Shown here piece by piece: positions 19,122 through 29,017 of a DNA stretch of 64,000 nt. Made by a program: the position numbers and the translations under genes. The DNA is from Salisediminibacterium beveridgei. GTDB taxonomy: Bacteria > Bacillota > Bacilli > Bacillales > Salisediminibacteriaceae. The DNA lies in contig NZ_CP012502.1 of assembly GCF_001721685.1 (NCBI RefSeq), positions 1,550,001-1,614,000 of the forward strand. Reading direction: 5' to 3'. The first letter of the stretch is position 1. Every line of letters starts with the position of its first letter. Below the pieces are notes generated by a model that had not been told where the DNA came from, did no database searches, and saw only the letters and a list, made by a program, of their open reading frames with translations.

Positions 19122-19147
19122 GGACGGTATCCACTTGGAACCGTACC
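19122..19147 (+). ncRNA. pan-type RNA stem-loop, copy 1
   Basis: The stem reads GG-ACGGT-[A]-TCC-loop ACTT-GGA-ACCGT-[A]-CC, with one unpaired adenine on each strand (19129 and 19145). A stem with two bulged adenines upstream of pantothenate genes, often in tandem, is the description of the candidate cis-regulatory pan RNA motif. Its ligand is not known to me. Confidence 0.65.
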
Positions 19148-19198
19148 CATTCAGAATCAAAACACTCAAGAATTCTTACTAAACTACTGATCATCAGC

Positions 19199-19227
19199 CT
19201 GCCTTGATCCGTGCTGGACAGGGACAG
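19199..19227 (+). ncRNA. pan-type RNA stem-loop, copy 2
   Basis: CTG-CCTTG-[A]-TCC-loop GTGCT-GGA-CAGGG-[A]-CAG repeats copy 1's layout: the same TCC/GGA closing pairs, the same 5-bp spacing between the bulged adenines (19207 and 19224). The 5-bp helix has a different sequence on both arms (CCTTG/CAGGG with one T.G pair versus ACGGT/ACCGT), which is covariation between copies. Confidence 0.65.
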
Positions 19228-19253
19228 AAGGATGTTGTATGCATAAGCAGATC

Positions 19254-19347
19254 ACTGTCTTTTCGGACAGTTGTATTAAGTATGCTTGATTACACCCTTC
19301 TCCTTGTCATGTGGAGAGGGGTCTTTTCCGTCTCAGGGGGCTGAGAC
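19254..19347 (+). terminator. Three hairpins in the panB leader, including a terminator-like one
   Basis: After the two pan-type stems come three perfect or near-perfect hairpins: ACTGTC/GACAGT (19254-19271); ACCCTTCTCC/GGAGAGGGGT (19294-19322, 10 bp with one T.G pair) followed by CTTTTCC, which looks like an attenuator-type terminator; and GTCTCAG-GGGG-CTGAGAC (19330-19347) ending 7 nt before the ribosome-binding site. This arrangement fits control by premature termination, though no alternative antiterminator pairing was proven. Confidence 0.55.
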
Positions 19348-19368
19348 TATCGACAGGAGGAATAGGTT

Positions 19369-20217
19369 GTGAAGACAACGAAAGATTTCCGTAAAATGAA
19401 AGCTGAAGGACAGCCGATCGTCATGTTAACGGCGTACGATGCTCCAGGAGCCGTGTTTGCAGAGAATGCCGGAGTCGATACGATACTCGTTGGTGATTCT
19501 TTGGGTATGGTCGTTCTTGGTTATGAGTCGACTGTTCCTGTAACAATGGACGATATGATTCATCACACAAAGGCTGTAAAACGCGGGGCGAAGAATACCT
19601 TTATCATAACGGATATGCCCTTCATGTCTTATCACGCAAGTAAGGAAGAGACAGTCACCAACGCACGAAGAATCATGCAGGAAGCCGGCGCAGACGCTGT
19701 CAAGCTTGAAGGGAATCAAGAAGTTTTTAAAATGGCTGAAGTCCTCATCAATGGCGGAATTCCAGTTGTTTGTCACCTCGGTTTAACACCACAATCCGTA
19801 GGTGTTCTAGGGGGTTATAACGTGCAGGGAAAGACAGATAAGCAAAAAGATCAGCTCATGCAAGATGCCAAGGAAGTTGACCGGATTGGCGCATCCATGC
19901 TTGTACTGGAATGTGTTCCTGAAGGCCTTGCTGAAGAGATCAGTCTGTCGATTGAAGCACCTGTAATCGGAATCGGAGCAGGCAGATATACGGATGGTCA
20001 AGTCCTCGTTTATCATGATTTGATCGGTGGCGGCACGGGAGATCATTATCCGAAATTCGTGAAATCATATGCTTCTGTAAAAAATGATATCAGTCAAGCT
20101 ATCAAACATTATGTAGACGATGTGAAGAAGAGAACATTCCCGGAAGAAAAGCATGTGTTTTTTGCAAAAGAACCTTCAACGGAACAGAAACCTTATGGAG
20201 GGAATTCAGAATCATGA
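19369..20217 (+). CDS. panB: 3-methyl-2-oxobutanoate hydroxymethyltransferase
   Basis: First committed step of pantothenate synthesis: adds a hydroxymethyl group from methylene-THF to alpha-ketoisovalerate. The 282-aa TIM barrel shows [26 protein letters not shown] with metal-binding Asp, [19 protein letters not shown] and [14 protein letters not shown]. Start GTG 19369 is 8 nt after AGGAGG. First gene of panBCD; the 3' end overlaps panC by ATGA. Confidence 0.95.
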   Translation: MKTTKDFRKMKAEGQPIVMLTAYDAPGAVFAENAGVDTILVGDSLGMVVLGYESTVPVTMDDMIHHTKAVKRGAKNTFIITDMPFMSYHASKEETVTNARRIMQEAGADAVKLEGNQEVFKMAEVLINGGIPVVCHLGLTPQSVGVLGGYNVQGKTDKQKDQLMQDAKEVDRIGASMLVLECVPEGLAEEISLSIEAPVIGIGAGRYTDGQVLVYHDLIGGGTGDHYPKFVKSYASVKNDISQAIKHYVDDVKKRTFPEEKHVFFAKEPSTEQKPYGGNSES

Positions 20218-21074
20218 ACGTGATCTATTCCATCTCCGACTTAAAAAAATCAATCCTTGCACAAAAACGCGCGCATCGATCGATCGCTTTTGTGCCAACA
20301 ATGGGGTATCTGCACGACGGGCATTTATCATTGGTTAAAGATGCAAAGGAAGCTGGTGATACGATTGTGATGTCGATTTTTGTGAATCCTTTGCAGTTTG
20401 GTCCGGGTGAAGACTTTGATACGTATCCGCGTGATCATGAACGTGATATCGCATTAGCAAAAGAAAACGGCGTGGATATTTTATTTTTACCAAACCAAGA
20501 TGAACTGTATCCCCGTAATATGAGTGCTACGATAAAAGTTCATGAAGGGACAGATGTTTTATGTGGCCGTTCCCGTCCAGGCCATTTTGATGGCGTTGCT
20601 ACGGTAGTTATGAAGCTGTTTCAGCTTGTTGAACCTGATGTTGCTTGTTTCGGCATGAAGGATGCACAGCAGGTGGCTATCATTGAACGACTTGTGGAAG
20701 ATTTTCATCTGTCAGTGGAAATTAATCGAGGAGATATTGTCAGAGAGAGTGACGGCCTCGCCATGAGTTCAAGAAATGTCCGGCTGATAGATGCTGAACG
20801 GAATGAAGCACCGCTGATCAGTACAATTTTAAAGGAAACAGTTGATTTCATTCATAGAGGACGCTATTCGTCACCACAAGAAGCGGCCAATGATGCTTGT
20901 CAAAGATTATCGAAAGAGCTGTCGGCAGATGTGGAATATGTGGAATTACTCACCTTTCCTGATTTGTCTGAACCCGATACGTTTTCAACACAAGAGATGT
21001 TGCTCGCAACAGCAGTGAAATACAGTGAAGTCAGATTAATTGATAATCAGCTGATTACAAAGGAGACTACATGA
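20214..21074 (+). CDS. panC: Pantothenate synthetase
   Basis: ATP-dependent condensation of pantoate and beta-alanine. The 286-aa protein has the nucleotidyltransferase signature [14 protein letters not shown] (HIGH-like), [26 protein letters not shown] and the KMSKS-like MSSRNVRL. Coupled to panB by ATGA overlap and followed after one base by panD, so all three pantothenate enzymes are made from one message. Confidence 0.95.
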   Translation: MNVIYSISDLKKSILAQKRAHRSIAFVPTMGYLHDGHLSLVKDAKEAGDTIVMSIFVNPLQFGPGEDFDTYPRDHERDIALAKENGVDILFLPNQDELYPRNMSATIKVHEGTDVLCGRSRPGHFDGVATVVMKLFQLVEPDVACFGMKDAQQVAIIERLVEDFHLSVEINRGDIVRESDGLAMSSRNVRLIDAERNEAPLISTILKETVDFIHRGRYSSPQEAANDACQRLSKELSADVEYVELLTFPDLSEPDTFSTQEMLLATAVKYSEVRLIDNQLITKETT

Positions 21075-21075
21075 T

Positions 21076-21459
21076 ATGTTCAGAGAAATGATGAGTGGAA
21101 AATTACACCGTGCAACGGTGACGGAAGCTAATTTAAATTATGTCGGGAGCATTACGATCGATCCTCAGTTACTAGAGGCAGTCGATATGTATGAGAATGA
21201 GAAAGTCCAGGTGGTGAATAATAATAATGGTGCAAGGCTTGAAACGTATATCATCCCGGGTACGCCGGGCAGCAGAACGATTTGTCTGAACGGTGCTGCA
21301 GCAAGACTTGTGCAACCAGGGGATCATGTGATCATTATCAGTTATAAATGGATGGCAGAGGAAGATGCCAAACAACATAATCCTAAAGTGGCGATTATGG
21401 ATCATCAAAATGATATTGTCGAAATGATGGGAACTGAACCCCAATCCACTTTTCGTTAA
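21076..21459 (+). CDS. panD: Aspartate 1-decarboxylase
   Basis: Pyruvoyl enzyme that makes beta-alanine from aspartate. The 127-aa proenzyme has the self-cleavage site between G24 and S25 in YVGSITID; S25 becomes the pyruvoyl group. [23 protein letters not shown] and the [19 protein letters not shown] core are typical. Last gene of the operon; a terminator follows. Confidence 0.96.
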   Translation: MFREMMSGKLHRATVTEANLNYVGSITIDPQLLEAVDMYENEKVQVVNNNNGARLETYIIPGTPGSRTICLNGAAARLVQPGDHVIIISYKWMAEEDAKQHNPKVAIMDHQNDIVEMMGTEPQSTFR

Positions 21460-21469
21460 TTCTATAACT

Positions 21470-21507
21470 GAGTCCGATTTCGGCAGTGACCGAAACGGGC
21501 TCTTTTT
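21470..21507 (+). terminator. Terminator of panBCD
   Basis: GAGTCCGATTTCGG / CCGAAACGGGCTC stem with one bulged A and one T.G pair, then five T. A TATACT box for dinG (21510-21515, with TGACCG 17 bp upstream inside the hairpin) directly follows. Confidence 0.85.
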
Positions 21508-21563
21508 GCTATACTGTAACGGTAGCACTTAATGCAGGGCATCACAGAAAGTAGGACTCCATT

Positions 21564-24386
21564 ATGAAACGTTTCGTAATTTTAGATCTGGAAACAACAG
21601 GCGTATCCTATTCAAAAGGAGATCGCATAATTCAGGTGGCTTATCAAGTCATCGAAGACAATGAAACAGTCAAACAATTCAACAGCTTTATACATAGTAA
21701 TAAAGATATCCCATCCTTTATCGGGACACTTACGGGTATTTCAAGAACTGATTTGACTGACGCACCGGCGTTTGACGAAGTGGCCCCGGAAATCCTGAAA
21801 GATCTTGAACAGGCCTATTTTGTAGCGCACAATGTAGAATTTGATTTAAATTTTTTGAATGCTGCTCTTGAAGATGCCGGATATATGGCCTTTCAGGGTC
21901 CGGTTTTGGATACGGTTGAACTCGCAAGAATTTGTTTTCCTACAGAGGAAAGTTACAGGCTTGTTGATTTAGCAGATAAATTCAGTGCAGTCCATTTACA
22001 ACCTCATCAGGCAGACAGTGACGTAGAAGCGACCAGAGTACTATTCAATGCTGTAATGGATCGATTAAAAGGGCTGCCTGAAGAAACACTTCAGCATTTA
22101 ATTACGCTTTCCACTTTTTTTAAAAGTGATGTGACAGGATTATTGGAAACTTATGCAGATCAAACCCAGGCGTTTGGTTATGAACGCCACAGAGGTCTTG
22201 CTTTGAAACTTATCGATACGTCTACAAATTCCTCAATCGAAAGAAATATCGGTGCAGATGAGTCCTCTTTGAGTTTTCTGGACAATGAAGCACAGATGTC
22301 CAAGGTGATGACTGACTTTGAAATACGAAGCAGTCAATATGATATGATGACGTTTGTGGAGAACACTTTTCAGAACAATCAGATTGGACTGGTGGAAGCA
22401 GGAACTGGAACAGGTAAAACCCTGGCATACTTGATCCCTGCAGTGATTCAAGCGGTGAAAAATGAAAAGCCTACGGTTATCAGTACAGAAACCATTCAAC
22501 TTCAATCTCAAATGCTGAATAAAGAATGGCCGGTGATTCAAGCCTTATTCCCTTTCCCGGTTCGCGCAGCGCTGTTAAAAGGACGCAGTCATTATCTATG
22601 TCTGCAAAAATTCGAAAATTTGTTACGAGAAGACCCTAACGCAAATTACGACAGATCGATTGCAAAAGCTCAACTGCTGATCTGGCTGTTGGATACTGAC
22701 ACAGGAGATGTGGAGGAAGTCAACCTGGCATCAACCCATTACAGATTCTGGATGGATGTATCCAGTGACGGGGTCTCCTGTACGACACCGAAATGTCCAT
22801 GGTTTTCAAGGGACTACTACCAGAGAGCCAGAAAAAATGCCAGAACAGCAGATATTATTATCACTAATCATTCGCTTTTACTGACAGATATCCGCCTAAG
22901 TCATCAAATTATCCCCTCCTATGAAACGCTGGTTTTGGATGAAGCCCATCATCTGGAAGACACTGCGACAAGACAATTTGGAGTGCAACTGGACTATCTT
23001 GCTGTCATTCAATTGATTAATTCATTAAATGAAAAAGAGCAGCATGGTTTTTTATCTCCAGAATTGAAGAAGAGACTCAGTAACGAAATAATGTCTGAAT
23101 ATCAGGAAGTGCAACAGACTGCTGAACGCCTGTATGACGATTGGAACACCTTGTTCATCGAACTTCATCAGTACGGGAAAAAGGGACAGGGCGATAAAAT
23201 TGATACACCAAAACGCTCAAAAATTATCCAAAAGGAAGACGAACACTGGATGCCTGTTCAAAAAATGGCGCAAGAGGTGGACGTTATCTATCGCCGACTG
23301 ATAAGCACTTTCCGGCGCATTCTGGTCACAATCGAAGAAGAGGCACTCGATCAAGGGTTTTTAACCTCCAACGAACGGGATATTGAAAACTTGACCACTG
23401 CCTTTCACGCTGTTGAAGAGCAATACAGTGCATTCCATGATCTACTGATCATTCAGGATGAAAATCATGTCATTTGGCTTGAGACAGAAGATAAAGGGAA
23501 ACGTCATGCGATCACTCTTCGCTCGGCCCCGGTGGATGTCAGTGATACATTGGCTGATGAATTATTTGCGAAGAATAAGCGAATGATTTTGACATCGGCG
23601 ACCATGACTGTGAAGTCTTCTTTTGGTTTTATGATCGATCGATTGGGCTTGGAGGATTTTGATGTCACAACATTGCAGCTCCCATCCCCGTTTGATTATG
23701 AAAAACAGGCGGCACTTTTCGTGCCGACGGATATGCCAATGATTCAGGGGACTGGAGAAAGAGCTTATATTGACGCCTGTGCATATCATCTCTACAGAAT
23801 TTCAGAGGTTACTGAAGGTCGTATGCTCGTTTTGTTCACCTCTTATGATATGCTTCGAAAAACGTATTATACATTACGTAATATGCTTGATGAATCGTAT
23901 ATGCTGATTGCCCAAGGAGTTCAATCGGCAAGTCGCCAAAAACTGACCAAGAATTTCCAACAGTTTGACAGAGCCATTCTTTTTGGAACGAGCAGTTTTT
24001 GGGAGGGGGTAGATATTCCCGGTGATCACTTGAGTGCTATTGTGATGGTCAGATTGCCTTTTTCACCACCGAATGATCCAGTTTTTAAAGCCCGTTCGGA
24101 TGCCTTAAAAGATAAGGGAGGAAATCCCTTTATGCATCTGGCCTTGCCCCAGGCAGTACTTCGCTTCAAACAAGGATTTGGCCGATTGATCCGAAAGTCT
24201 ACGGATCGAGGAGCGGTTATTGTTCTTGACCGGAGAATTGTAACAACGAGATATGGTCATTTCTTTGCAAAATCTCTTCAAGGTATCCAAGTGCGTGAAG
24301 AATCGATGGATATCATCGAAGAGCAATTACCGAAATGGATCAATCCTGTTAAAAACGAGCAAAAAATTGAGGAGGAGCCCGGGTGA
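21564..24386 (+). CDS. dinG: ATP-dependent helicase/exonuclease DinG
   Basis: Long Gram-positive type DinG of 940 aa. Residues 1-170 are a DnaQ-like DEDD 3'-5' exonuclease (ILDLETTGVSYSKGDRIIQVAY, AHNVEFDLNFLNAAL, HQADSDVEAT). The XPD-like superfamily 2 helicase follows, with Walker A EAGTGTGKTLAY, DEAH box VLDEAHHLED, and the late motifs FGTSSFWEGVDIPG and QGFGRLIRKSTDRG. The four-cysteine iron-sulfur signature of E. coli DinG is not complete. The stop overlaps the GTG of the next gene (GTGA). Confidence 0.94.
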   Translation: MKRFVILDLETTGVSYSKGDRIIQVAYQVIEDNETVKQFNSFIHSNKDIPSFIGTLTGISRTDLTDAPAFDEVAPEILKDLEQAYFVAHNVEFDLNFLNAALEDAGYMAFQGPVLDTVELARICFPTEESYRLVDLADKFSAVHLQPHQADSDVEATRVLFNAVMDRLKGLPEETLQHLITLSTFFKSDVTGLLETYADQTQAFGYERHRGLALKLIDTSTNSSIERNIGADESSLSFLDNEAQMSKVMTDFEIRSSQYDMMTFVENTFQNNQIGLVEAGTGTGKTLAYLIPAVIQAVKNEKPTVISTETIQLQSQMLNKEWPVIQALFPFPVRAALLKGRSHYLCLQKFENLLREDPNANYDRSIAKAQLLIWLLDTDTGDVEEVNLASTHYRFWMDVSSDGVSCTTPKCPWFSRDYYQRARKNARTADIIITNHSLLLTDIRLSHQIIPSYETLVLDEAHHLEDTATRQFGVQLDYLAVIQLINSLNEKEQHGFLSPELKKRLSNEIMSEYQEVQQTAERLYDDWNTLFIELHQYGKKGQGDKIDTPKRSKIIQKEDEHWMPVQKMAQEVDVIYRRLISTFRRILVTIEEEALDQGFLTSNERDIENLTTAFHAVEEQYSAFHDLLIIQDENHVIWLETEDKGKRHAITLRSAPVDVSDTLADELFAKNKRMILTSATMTVKSSFGFMIDRLGLEDFDVTTLQLPSPFDYEKQAALFVPTDMPMIQGTGERAYIDACAYHLYRISEVTEGRMLVLFTSYDMLRKTYYTLRNMLDESYMLIAQGVQSASRQKLTKNFQQFDRAILFGTSSFWEGVDIPGDHLSAIVMVRLPFSPPNDPVFKARSDALKDKGGNPFMHLALPQAVLRFKQGFGRLIRKSTDRGAVIVLDRRIVTTRYGHFFAKSLQGIQVREESMDIIEEQLPKWINPVKNEQKIEEEPG

Positions 24387-25693
24387 AAGAAATTATTCAG
24401 AATGCATGGATCATCAGAACCGGTGGTGTTATTAAAAAAATTCCTTTTAACGGATATGTTGTCATTGAACATGGGAAGATAACAGGAATCCATGAAGGTG
24501 TTCCATCACCGGCGCAGATCGCAGAGAGTGATGAAGTGACAAATGCTTCCGGCAAATGGCTTATGCCTGGACTCGTGAATACTCATGGTCATCTTGGAAG
24601 CAGCCTGCTGAGAGGTCACGGAGATGATCTGAAGCTTGATACGTGGCTTAAGACCGTGATGTGGCCAAATGAACAGAAATTCGACTCAAAACTTGTCCGG
24701 ACTGCAGCAGAATTAGCCATTTCTGAGATGATTCGATCAGGCACAACCACTTATCTTGATATGTATCACCTGTCCATGCCAGAGCTAGCTGAAATGGCAC
24801 TCAAAAGAGGTTTTCGAGCAGTATTATGCAGGGGAATGATTGCATTCGGATCAAGTGAAGAACAGGAAGCCAAACTGCAGGAGTCGATCGACCTTTCGAA
24901 ACACTATCATAATCAAGGGGAAGGGCGCATACGTGTTATGTTGTCTCCACACGCTCCTTACACATGCCCGCCTTCATTTTATGAACGCACAGCTGAACTG
25001 GCCTCTGAACATGGATTGATGATTCATACACACGCCTCAGAGACGGCTTCAGAGACTGCTAAGCATTTCGAAGAATATGGCATGCGGCCTGTAGAGCATT
25101 TATATCAGCTCGGGGTATTGCATCAGGATGTTTTATTGGCTCATGCAGTACACTTGAATGAGGCAGAATTGGATTTTCTCAAAGAGACAAATACAGCTGT
25201 TTCTCATAATCCGATGAGTAATTTAAAACTCGGTTCAGGCATTGCGGATATTCCATCAATGCAGCAAAAAGGTATTCGTATTGCAATTGGAACGGATTCC
25301 ACCGCCAGTAATAATTCATTGGATCTTTTTGAAGAAATGCGGTTTGCCGCAATGATTCATAAAGGAATGTATCAAGATCCTACGGTGACAAAAGCCGAAG
25401 AGATCTTACGAATGGGAACAAGTGAGGGAGCAAATATACTCGGTTATCAGAAAACAGGTGATATTCGTGAGGGATTTGATGCAGATCTAATATTGATTGA
25501 TCCTGATCAGCCCCATTTAACACCGTGGACGCCAGAGCGGATTCATTCACATCTGATTTACGCTGTGAAAGGTTCAGATGTGACGGATGTATGGATTCAA
25601 GGCAAGCGTCAGATGAATAAAAAAGAATTGTTAATGATTGATGAAGAGAAAATTCTTTATGAATCGAACGAATTGGTGAAATATTTCGAATGA
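24383..25693 (+). CDS. mtaD: Amidohydrolase, MTA/S-adenosylhomocysteine deaminase type
   Basis: Metal-dependent hydrolase of the TRZ/ATZ group, 436 aa. The metal motif is NTHGHLGSSLLRG; further signatures are TTYLDMY, LSPHAPYTCPP, IHTHASET, HAVHL and GTDSTASNNSLDLFEEMR. This pattern best fits deaminases of 5'-methylthioadenosine/S-adenosylhomocysteine, but chlorohydrolase-type paralogues cannot be excluded. It is translationally coupled to dinG and occupies the position of ypmA in B. subtilis. Confidence 0.8.
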   Translation: MKEIIQNAWIIRTGGVIKKIPFNGYVVIEHGKITGIHEGVPSPAQIAESDEVTNASGKWLMPGLVNTHGHLGSSLLRGHGDDLKLDTWLKTVMWPNEQKFDSKLVRTAAELAISEMIRSGTTTYLDMYHLSMPELAEMALKRGFRAVLCRGMIAFGSSEEQEAKLQESIDLSKHYHNQGEGRIRVMLSPHAPYTCPPSFYERTAELASEHGLMIHTHASETASETAKHFEEYGMRPVEHLYQLGVLHQDVLLAHAVHLNEAELDFLKETNTAVSHNPMSNLKLGSGIADIPSMQQKGIRIAIGTDSTASNNSLDLFEEMRFAAMIHKGMYQDPTVTKAEEILRMGTSEGANILGYQKTGDIREGFDADLILIDPDQPHLTPWTPERIHSHLIYAVKGSDVTDVWIQGKRQMNKKELLMIDEEKILYESNELVKYFE

Positions 25694-25776
25694 TAGGAAT
25701 AAGCATAGAAATAGTGTGATAAACTGATTGACATATGCGTAAATCAAAGAATGAAGTGAAATGGTGGAGGATACCC

Positions 25777-26316
25777 ATGAGAGGCTGGATCACCGCAGTT
25801 TTAGTAATTGTTTTTATGGCAGGAATGACCACTTTTTATCTGTTATTTACTTCTGCACAAAGTCCACTGGAGGAACGGGAGATCGAGGCGATTGAATTTG
25901 CAAGGCAACATACAACGTTTCAGGAAATAGAACAAATGGAACATTTCCATGGTACCCGTTCATACCAGGTAATTGATACACAAAATGAACAAGGTGAAGA
26001 CATATTCATTTGGGTTGAAGAGCGATTCGAAGTAGATGAGCCGGTCATTAATGATGACTTCGAACCAGATATCGAACAAGATGATGAAGAACCACGGCGA
26101 TTGATTATCCGCAGGCATTCTGAAGGCATTTCAAAAGAGGATGTAAACGCACATATACGCGATCATCTGGAAATCGATCGATTAAATCATGTGAAACTGG
26201 GCATGATTGGTCGTACCCCTATTTATGAAGTGAATTATATTTCAACCGAGGGAAGACAATCCTACTATTACGTAACATTTGAAGATGGCCGTTACATCCG
26301 GCACTACCAGTTTTAG
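25777..26316 (+). CDS. ypmB: YpmB-like membrane-anchored protein (DUF5590)
   Basis: 179 aa: a short cytoplasmic N-terminus, one membrane helix (WITAVLVIVFMAGMTTFYLL) and an extracytoplasmic domain resembling PepSY-like YpmB proteins (GISKEDVNAHIRDH... IYEVNYISTEGRQSYYYVTFEDGRYI). An acidic insert (DDFEPDIEQDDEEP) lies in the middle. ATG 25777 is preceded by GGTGGAGG (25763-25770); ATG 25735 is open in frame but lacks a good box. It precedes aspB as in B. subtilis. Function unknown. Confidence 0.75.
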   Translation: MRGWITAVLVIVFMAGMTTFYLLFTSAQSPLEEREIEAIEFARQHTTFQEIEQMEHFHGTRSYQVIDTQNEQGEDIFIWVEERFEVDEPVINDDFEPDIEQDDEEPRRLIIRRHSEGISKEDVNAHIRDHLEIDRLNHVKLGMIGRTPIYEVNYISTEGRQSYYYVTFEDGRYIRHYQF

Positions 26317-26369
26317 AATGACCCGTGCACTGCGCGGTTAAATAATCTATTCACAGAGGAGCGATTTTT

Positions 26370-27551
26370 ATGGCATTTTCACCAAAAGTTACATCCATCA
26401 CACCATCATCGACATTGGCTATCACTGCAAAGGCAAAAGAACTCCGTGCCGCGGGCCATGATGTTATTGGACTTGGCGCAGGAGAGCCTGACTTCAACAC
26501 ACCGGATTTCATTATTGAAGCAGCGTATCAATCAATGAAGGATGGTCATACAAAGTATACACCTGCCGCAGGAATGCCTGCACTAAAAGAGGCGATTGCT
26601 GCCAAACTTAAGCGTGACCAGGGCCTGGAGTACAAACCATCCCAAATTGTTGTGTCGTGCGGAGCAAAACATGCATTATCAACCTTGTTTCAAACGATTC
26701 TGCAGGATAATGATGAAGTGATTATCCCGACACCTTACTGGGTCAGCTATCCGGAACAAGTGAAAATTTCCGGAGGAAAACCAGTTTTTGTGGATGGAAA
26801 AGAGAGTAATCAGTTTAAACTGACCCCTGAGGATCTTGAAGCAGCTATAACGGATCGGACCCGGGCGGTTATTCTTAATTCGCCAAGTAATCCAACGGGA
26901 GTAATGTATGAAAAAGAAGAGCTTCAAAAACTCGGTGATGTTTGCTTGAAACATGATTTGTTCATCGTTTCAGATGAAATCTATGAAAAACTGATTTATG
27001 GGAACAAATCACATGTATCCATTGCGGAATTGTCGCCACAATTAAAAGAGAAAACGTTTATTGTTAATGGCGTGTCCAAATCGCATTCAATGACTGGATG
27101 GCGTATTGGATTCACTGCAGGCAATGAAGAGGTCATTAAGCTGATGGGTAACCTTGCCTCTCATACTACTTCAAACCCTGCTACTGTGGCTCAATACGGG
27201 GCGCTGGCTGCCTATGAGAATGATGAGAGCTCCGTTTCTATGATGCGGGATGCATTTGAAGAACGACTTGGAAAAGTATTGCCGAGATTAAATGCAATTC
27301 CTGGTTTTTCCTGCGTAAAACCACAAGGGGCTTTCTATTTATTTCCCAACGTGCAGAATGCAGTTGATGCTAGTCCGTATGAAACGACTGATGAGTGGGT
27401 AGAGGCACTTTTGGAAGAAGAAAAAGTGGCAGTCGTACCAGGAAGCGGTTTTGGTGCACCTGAGAATATTCGATTATCTTATGCAACGAGCCTCGATCAA
27501 TTTGAAATCGCTTTGGAGCGGATTGAACGCTTTGTTGAAAAACATCAATAA
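26370..27551 (+). CDS. aspB: Aspartate aminotransferase (class I, AspB type)
   Basis: PLP enzyme interconverting aspartate and oxaloacetate. The 393-aa protein has GLGAGEPDFNTPDF, PTPYWVSYPEQ, NSPSNPTG, VSDEIYEKLIYG, the PLP lysine in GVSKSHSMTGWRIG, and a C-terminal NIRLSYATS substrate arginine. The Gly-rich start and the MTGWRIG loop fit the I-gamma subgroup of Bacillus AspB. asnS follows behind its own promoter. Confidence 0.93.
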   Translation: MAFSPKVTSITPSSTLAITAKAKELRAAGHDVIGLGAGEPDFNTPDFIIEAAYQSMKDGHTKYTPAAGMPALKEAIAAKLKRDQGLEYKPSQIVVSCGAKHALSTLFQTILQDNDEVIIPTPYWVSYPEQVKISGGKPVFVDGKESNQFKLTPEDLEAAITDRTRAVILNSPSNPTGVMYEKEELQKLGDVCLKHDLFIVSDEIYEKLIYGNKSHVSIAELSPQLKEKTFIVNGVSKSHSMTGWRIGFTAGNEEVIKLMGNLASHTTSNPATVAQYGALAAYENDESSVSMMRDAFEERLGKVLPRLNAIPGFSCVKPQGAFYLFPNVQNAVDASPYETTDEWVEALLEEEKVAVVPGSGFGAPENIRLSYATSLDQFEIALERIERFVEKHQ

Positions 27552-27567
27552 AGCTTTGTAAGATCAA

Positions 27568-27596
27568 TTGAAAGTTCTATTTTAGAACGGTATAAT
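27568..27596 (+). promoter_or_regulatory. asnS promoter with a dyad filling the spacer
   Basis: TTGAAA (27568-27573) and a perfect TATAAT (27591-27596) are 17 bp apart. The spacer begins with the perfect dyad GTTCTA-TTT-TAGAAC (27574-27588), which would place a bound dimer across the promoter. No T-box leader follows; the ribosome-binding site is 32 bp after the -10. Confidence 0.75.
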
Positions 27597-27638
27597 GGAT
27601 TGCGTTGAGCGATTGATTTTACCGTTGGAGGGGAAAAT

Positions 27639-28928
27639 GTGAAGACAACAATTTCAGAAGCAGGTAAATATGTGGAACAAACCGTAACAATGGGTTCTTG
27701 GCTTGCAAATAAACGATCGAGTGGTAAGATTGTTTTTCTGCAACTTCGTGATGGGACTGGATTTATTCAGGGTGTCGTTGTGAAAGCAGAAGTAGGCGAA
27801 GAGATCTTTGCAAGAGCAAAAGAATTAACCCAGGAAAGCTCATTATTTGTCACAGGAACTGTCAGAGAAGATGAACGGGCTCCATCAGGTTATGAACTGA
27901 CTGTAACGGATATTGACGTTATTCAATTAGCGGAAGATTATCCGATCACACCTAAGGAACATGGTACAGAATTTTTGATGGATCATCGCCATCTTTGGCT
28001 ACGATCAAAAAAACAGCATGCGATCATGAAAATTCGTAATGAAATCATTCGTGCTACGTATGAATTTTTTAACGAACAAGGTTTTACGAAAGTGGATCCA
28101 CCAATCTTGACTGGCAGCTCTGCTGAAGGGACTACGAATCTTTTTCATACGAAGTATTTCGATGAGGACGCTTACCTCTCCCAGAGCGGTCAATTGTATA
28201 TGGAAGCTGCTGCAATGGCATTTGGTAAAGTATTTTCTTTCGGTCCTACGTTTCGAGCAGAGAAGTCTAAAACAAGGCGGCATTTGATTGAATTCTGGAT
28301 GATAGAGCCGGAAATGGCTTTTATGGACCATGAAGAGAGCCTGGTCGTCCAGGAAAACTATGTGAGCTTTGTGATACAGGCTGTCCTGAAAAACTGTCCT
28401 CTTGAATTAAAGGTATTAGACAGGGATACAGAAAAACTTGAAAAAATGTCTGCACCATTTCCACGTATCACATATGATGAAGCGATTGAATTCCTTCAAA
28501 ATGAAGGCCATGAGATTGAATGGGGTGAAGATTTCGGTGCTCCACACGAAACAGCGATTGCTGAATCTTATAATCAGCCGGTCTTTATCATCAATTATCC
28601 GAAAGACATCAAGGCTTTTTATATGAAACCGCACCCTGATCGTGAGGACATTGTCCTCTGTGCGGACTTAATTGCTCCTGAAGGTTATGGAGAAATCATT
28701 GGCGGGAGTCAACGTATTGATGATCAGGAACTGATGAAACAGCGTTATGATGAACACAATTTATCATTGGAATCGTATCAATGGTATCTTGACCTGCGAA
28801 AGTATGGTTCGGTACCGCACTCAGGATTTGGATTAGGGCTCGAGCGAACGGTTGCCTGGATATCTGGTACAGAGCATGTTCGTGAAACGATTCCATTTCC
28901 TCGATTGCTAAACCGTCTGTATCCATAA
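27639..28928 (+). CDS. asnS: Asparaginyl-tRNA synthetase
   Basis: Class IIb aminoacyl-tRNA synthetase of 429 aa. The N-terminal OB anticodon-binding fold (residues about 15-105, [25 protein letters not shown]) is followed by class II motifs: motif 2 [21 protein letters not shown] and motif 3 [13 protein letters not shown]. Start GTG 27639 follows GGAGGGG; the overlapping ATG at 27637 is immediately closed by TGA. Confidence 0.95.
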   Translation: MKTTISEAGKYVEQTVTMGSWLANKRSSGKIVFLQLRDGTGFIQGVVVKAEVGEEIFARAKELTQESSLFVTGTVREDERAPSGYELTVTDIDVIQLAEDYPITPKEHGTEFLMDHRHLWLRSKKQHAIMKIRNEIIRATYEFFNEQGFTKVDPPILTGSSAEGTTNLFHTKYFDEDAYLSQSGQLYMEAAAMAFGKVFSFGPTFRAEKSKTRRHLIEFWMIEPEMAFMDHEESLVVQENYVSFVIQAVLKNCPLELKVLDRDTEKLEKMSAPFPRITYDEAIEFLQNEGHEIEWGEDFGAPHETAIAESYNQPVFIINYPKDIKAFYMKPHPDREDIVLCADLIAPEGYGEIIGGSQRIDDQELMKQRYDEHNLSLESYQWYLDLRKYGSVPHSGFGLGLERTVAWISGTEHVRETIPFPRLLNRLYP

Positions 28929-28940
28929 TCAGACGATGTT

Positions 28941-28976
28941 GAAGGACCTCAATCGTTTTAGAGGTCCTTCTTTTTT
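28941..28976 (+). terminator. Terminator of asnS
   Basis: Perfect 10-bp stem GAAGGACCTC / GAGGTCCTTC with a 10-nt loop and six T. Confidence 0.95.
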
Positions 28977-29017
28977 CCGAATCAATCATGAAAGTGAAAG
29001 AAGGAGAGTGTAGCTTG

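Noticed and set aside
19116..19368. T-box leader upstream of panB
   Set aside because: No AG-bulge/specifier region and no T-box TGGNACCGCG-type sequence; the stems instead fit the pan motif.
27597..27638. T-box upstream of asnS
   Set aside because: Only about 40 bp lie between the -10 box and the start codon, far too short.
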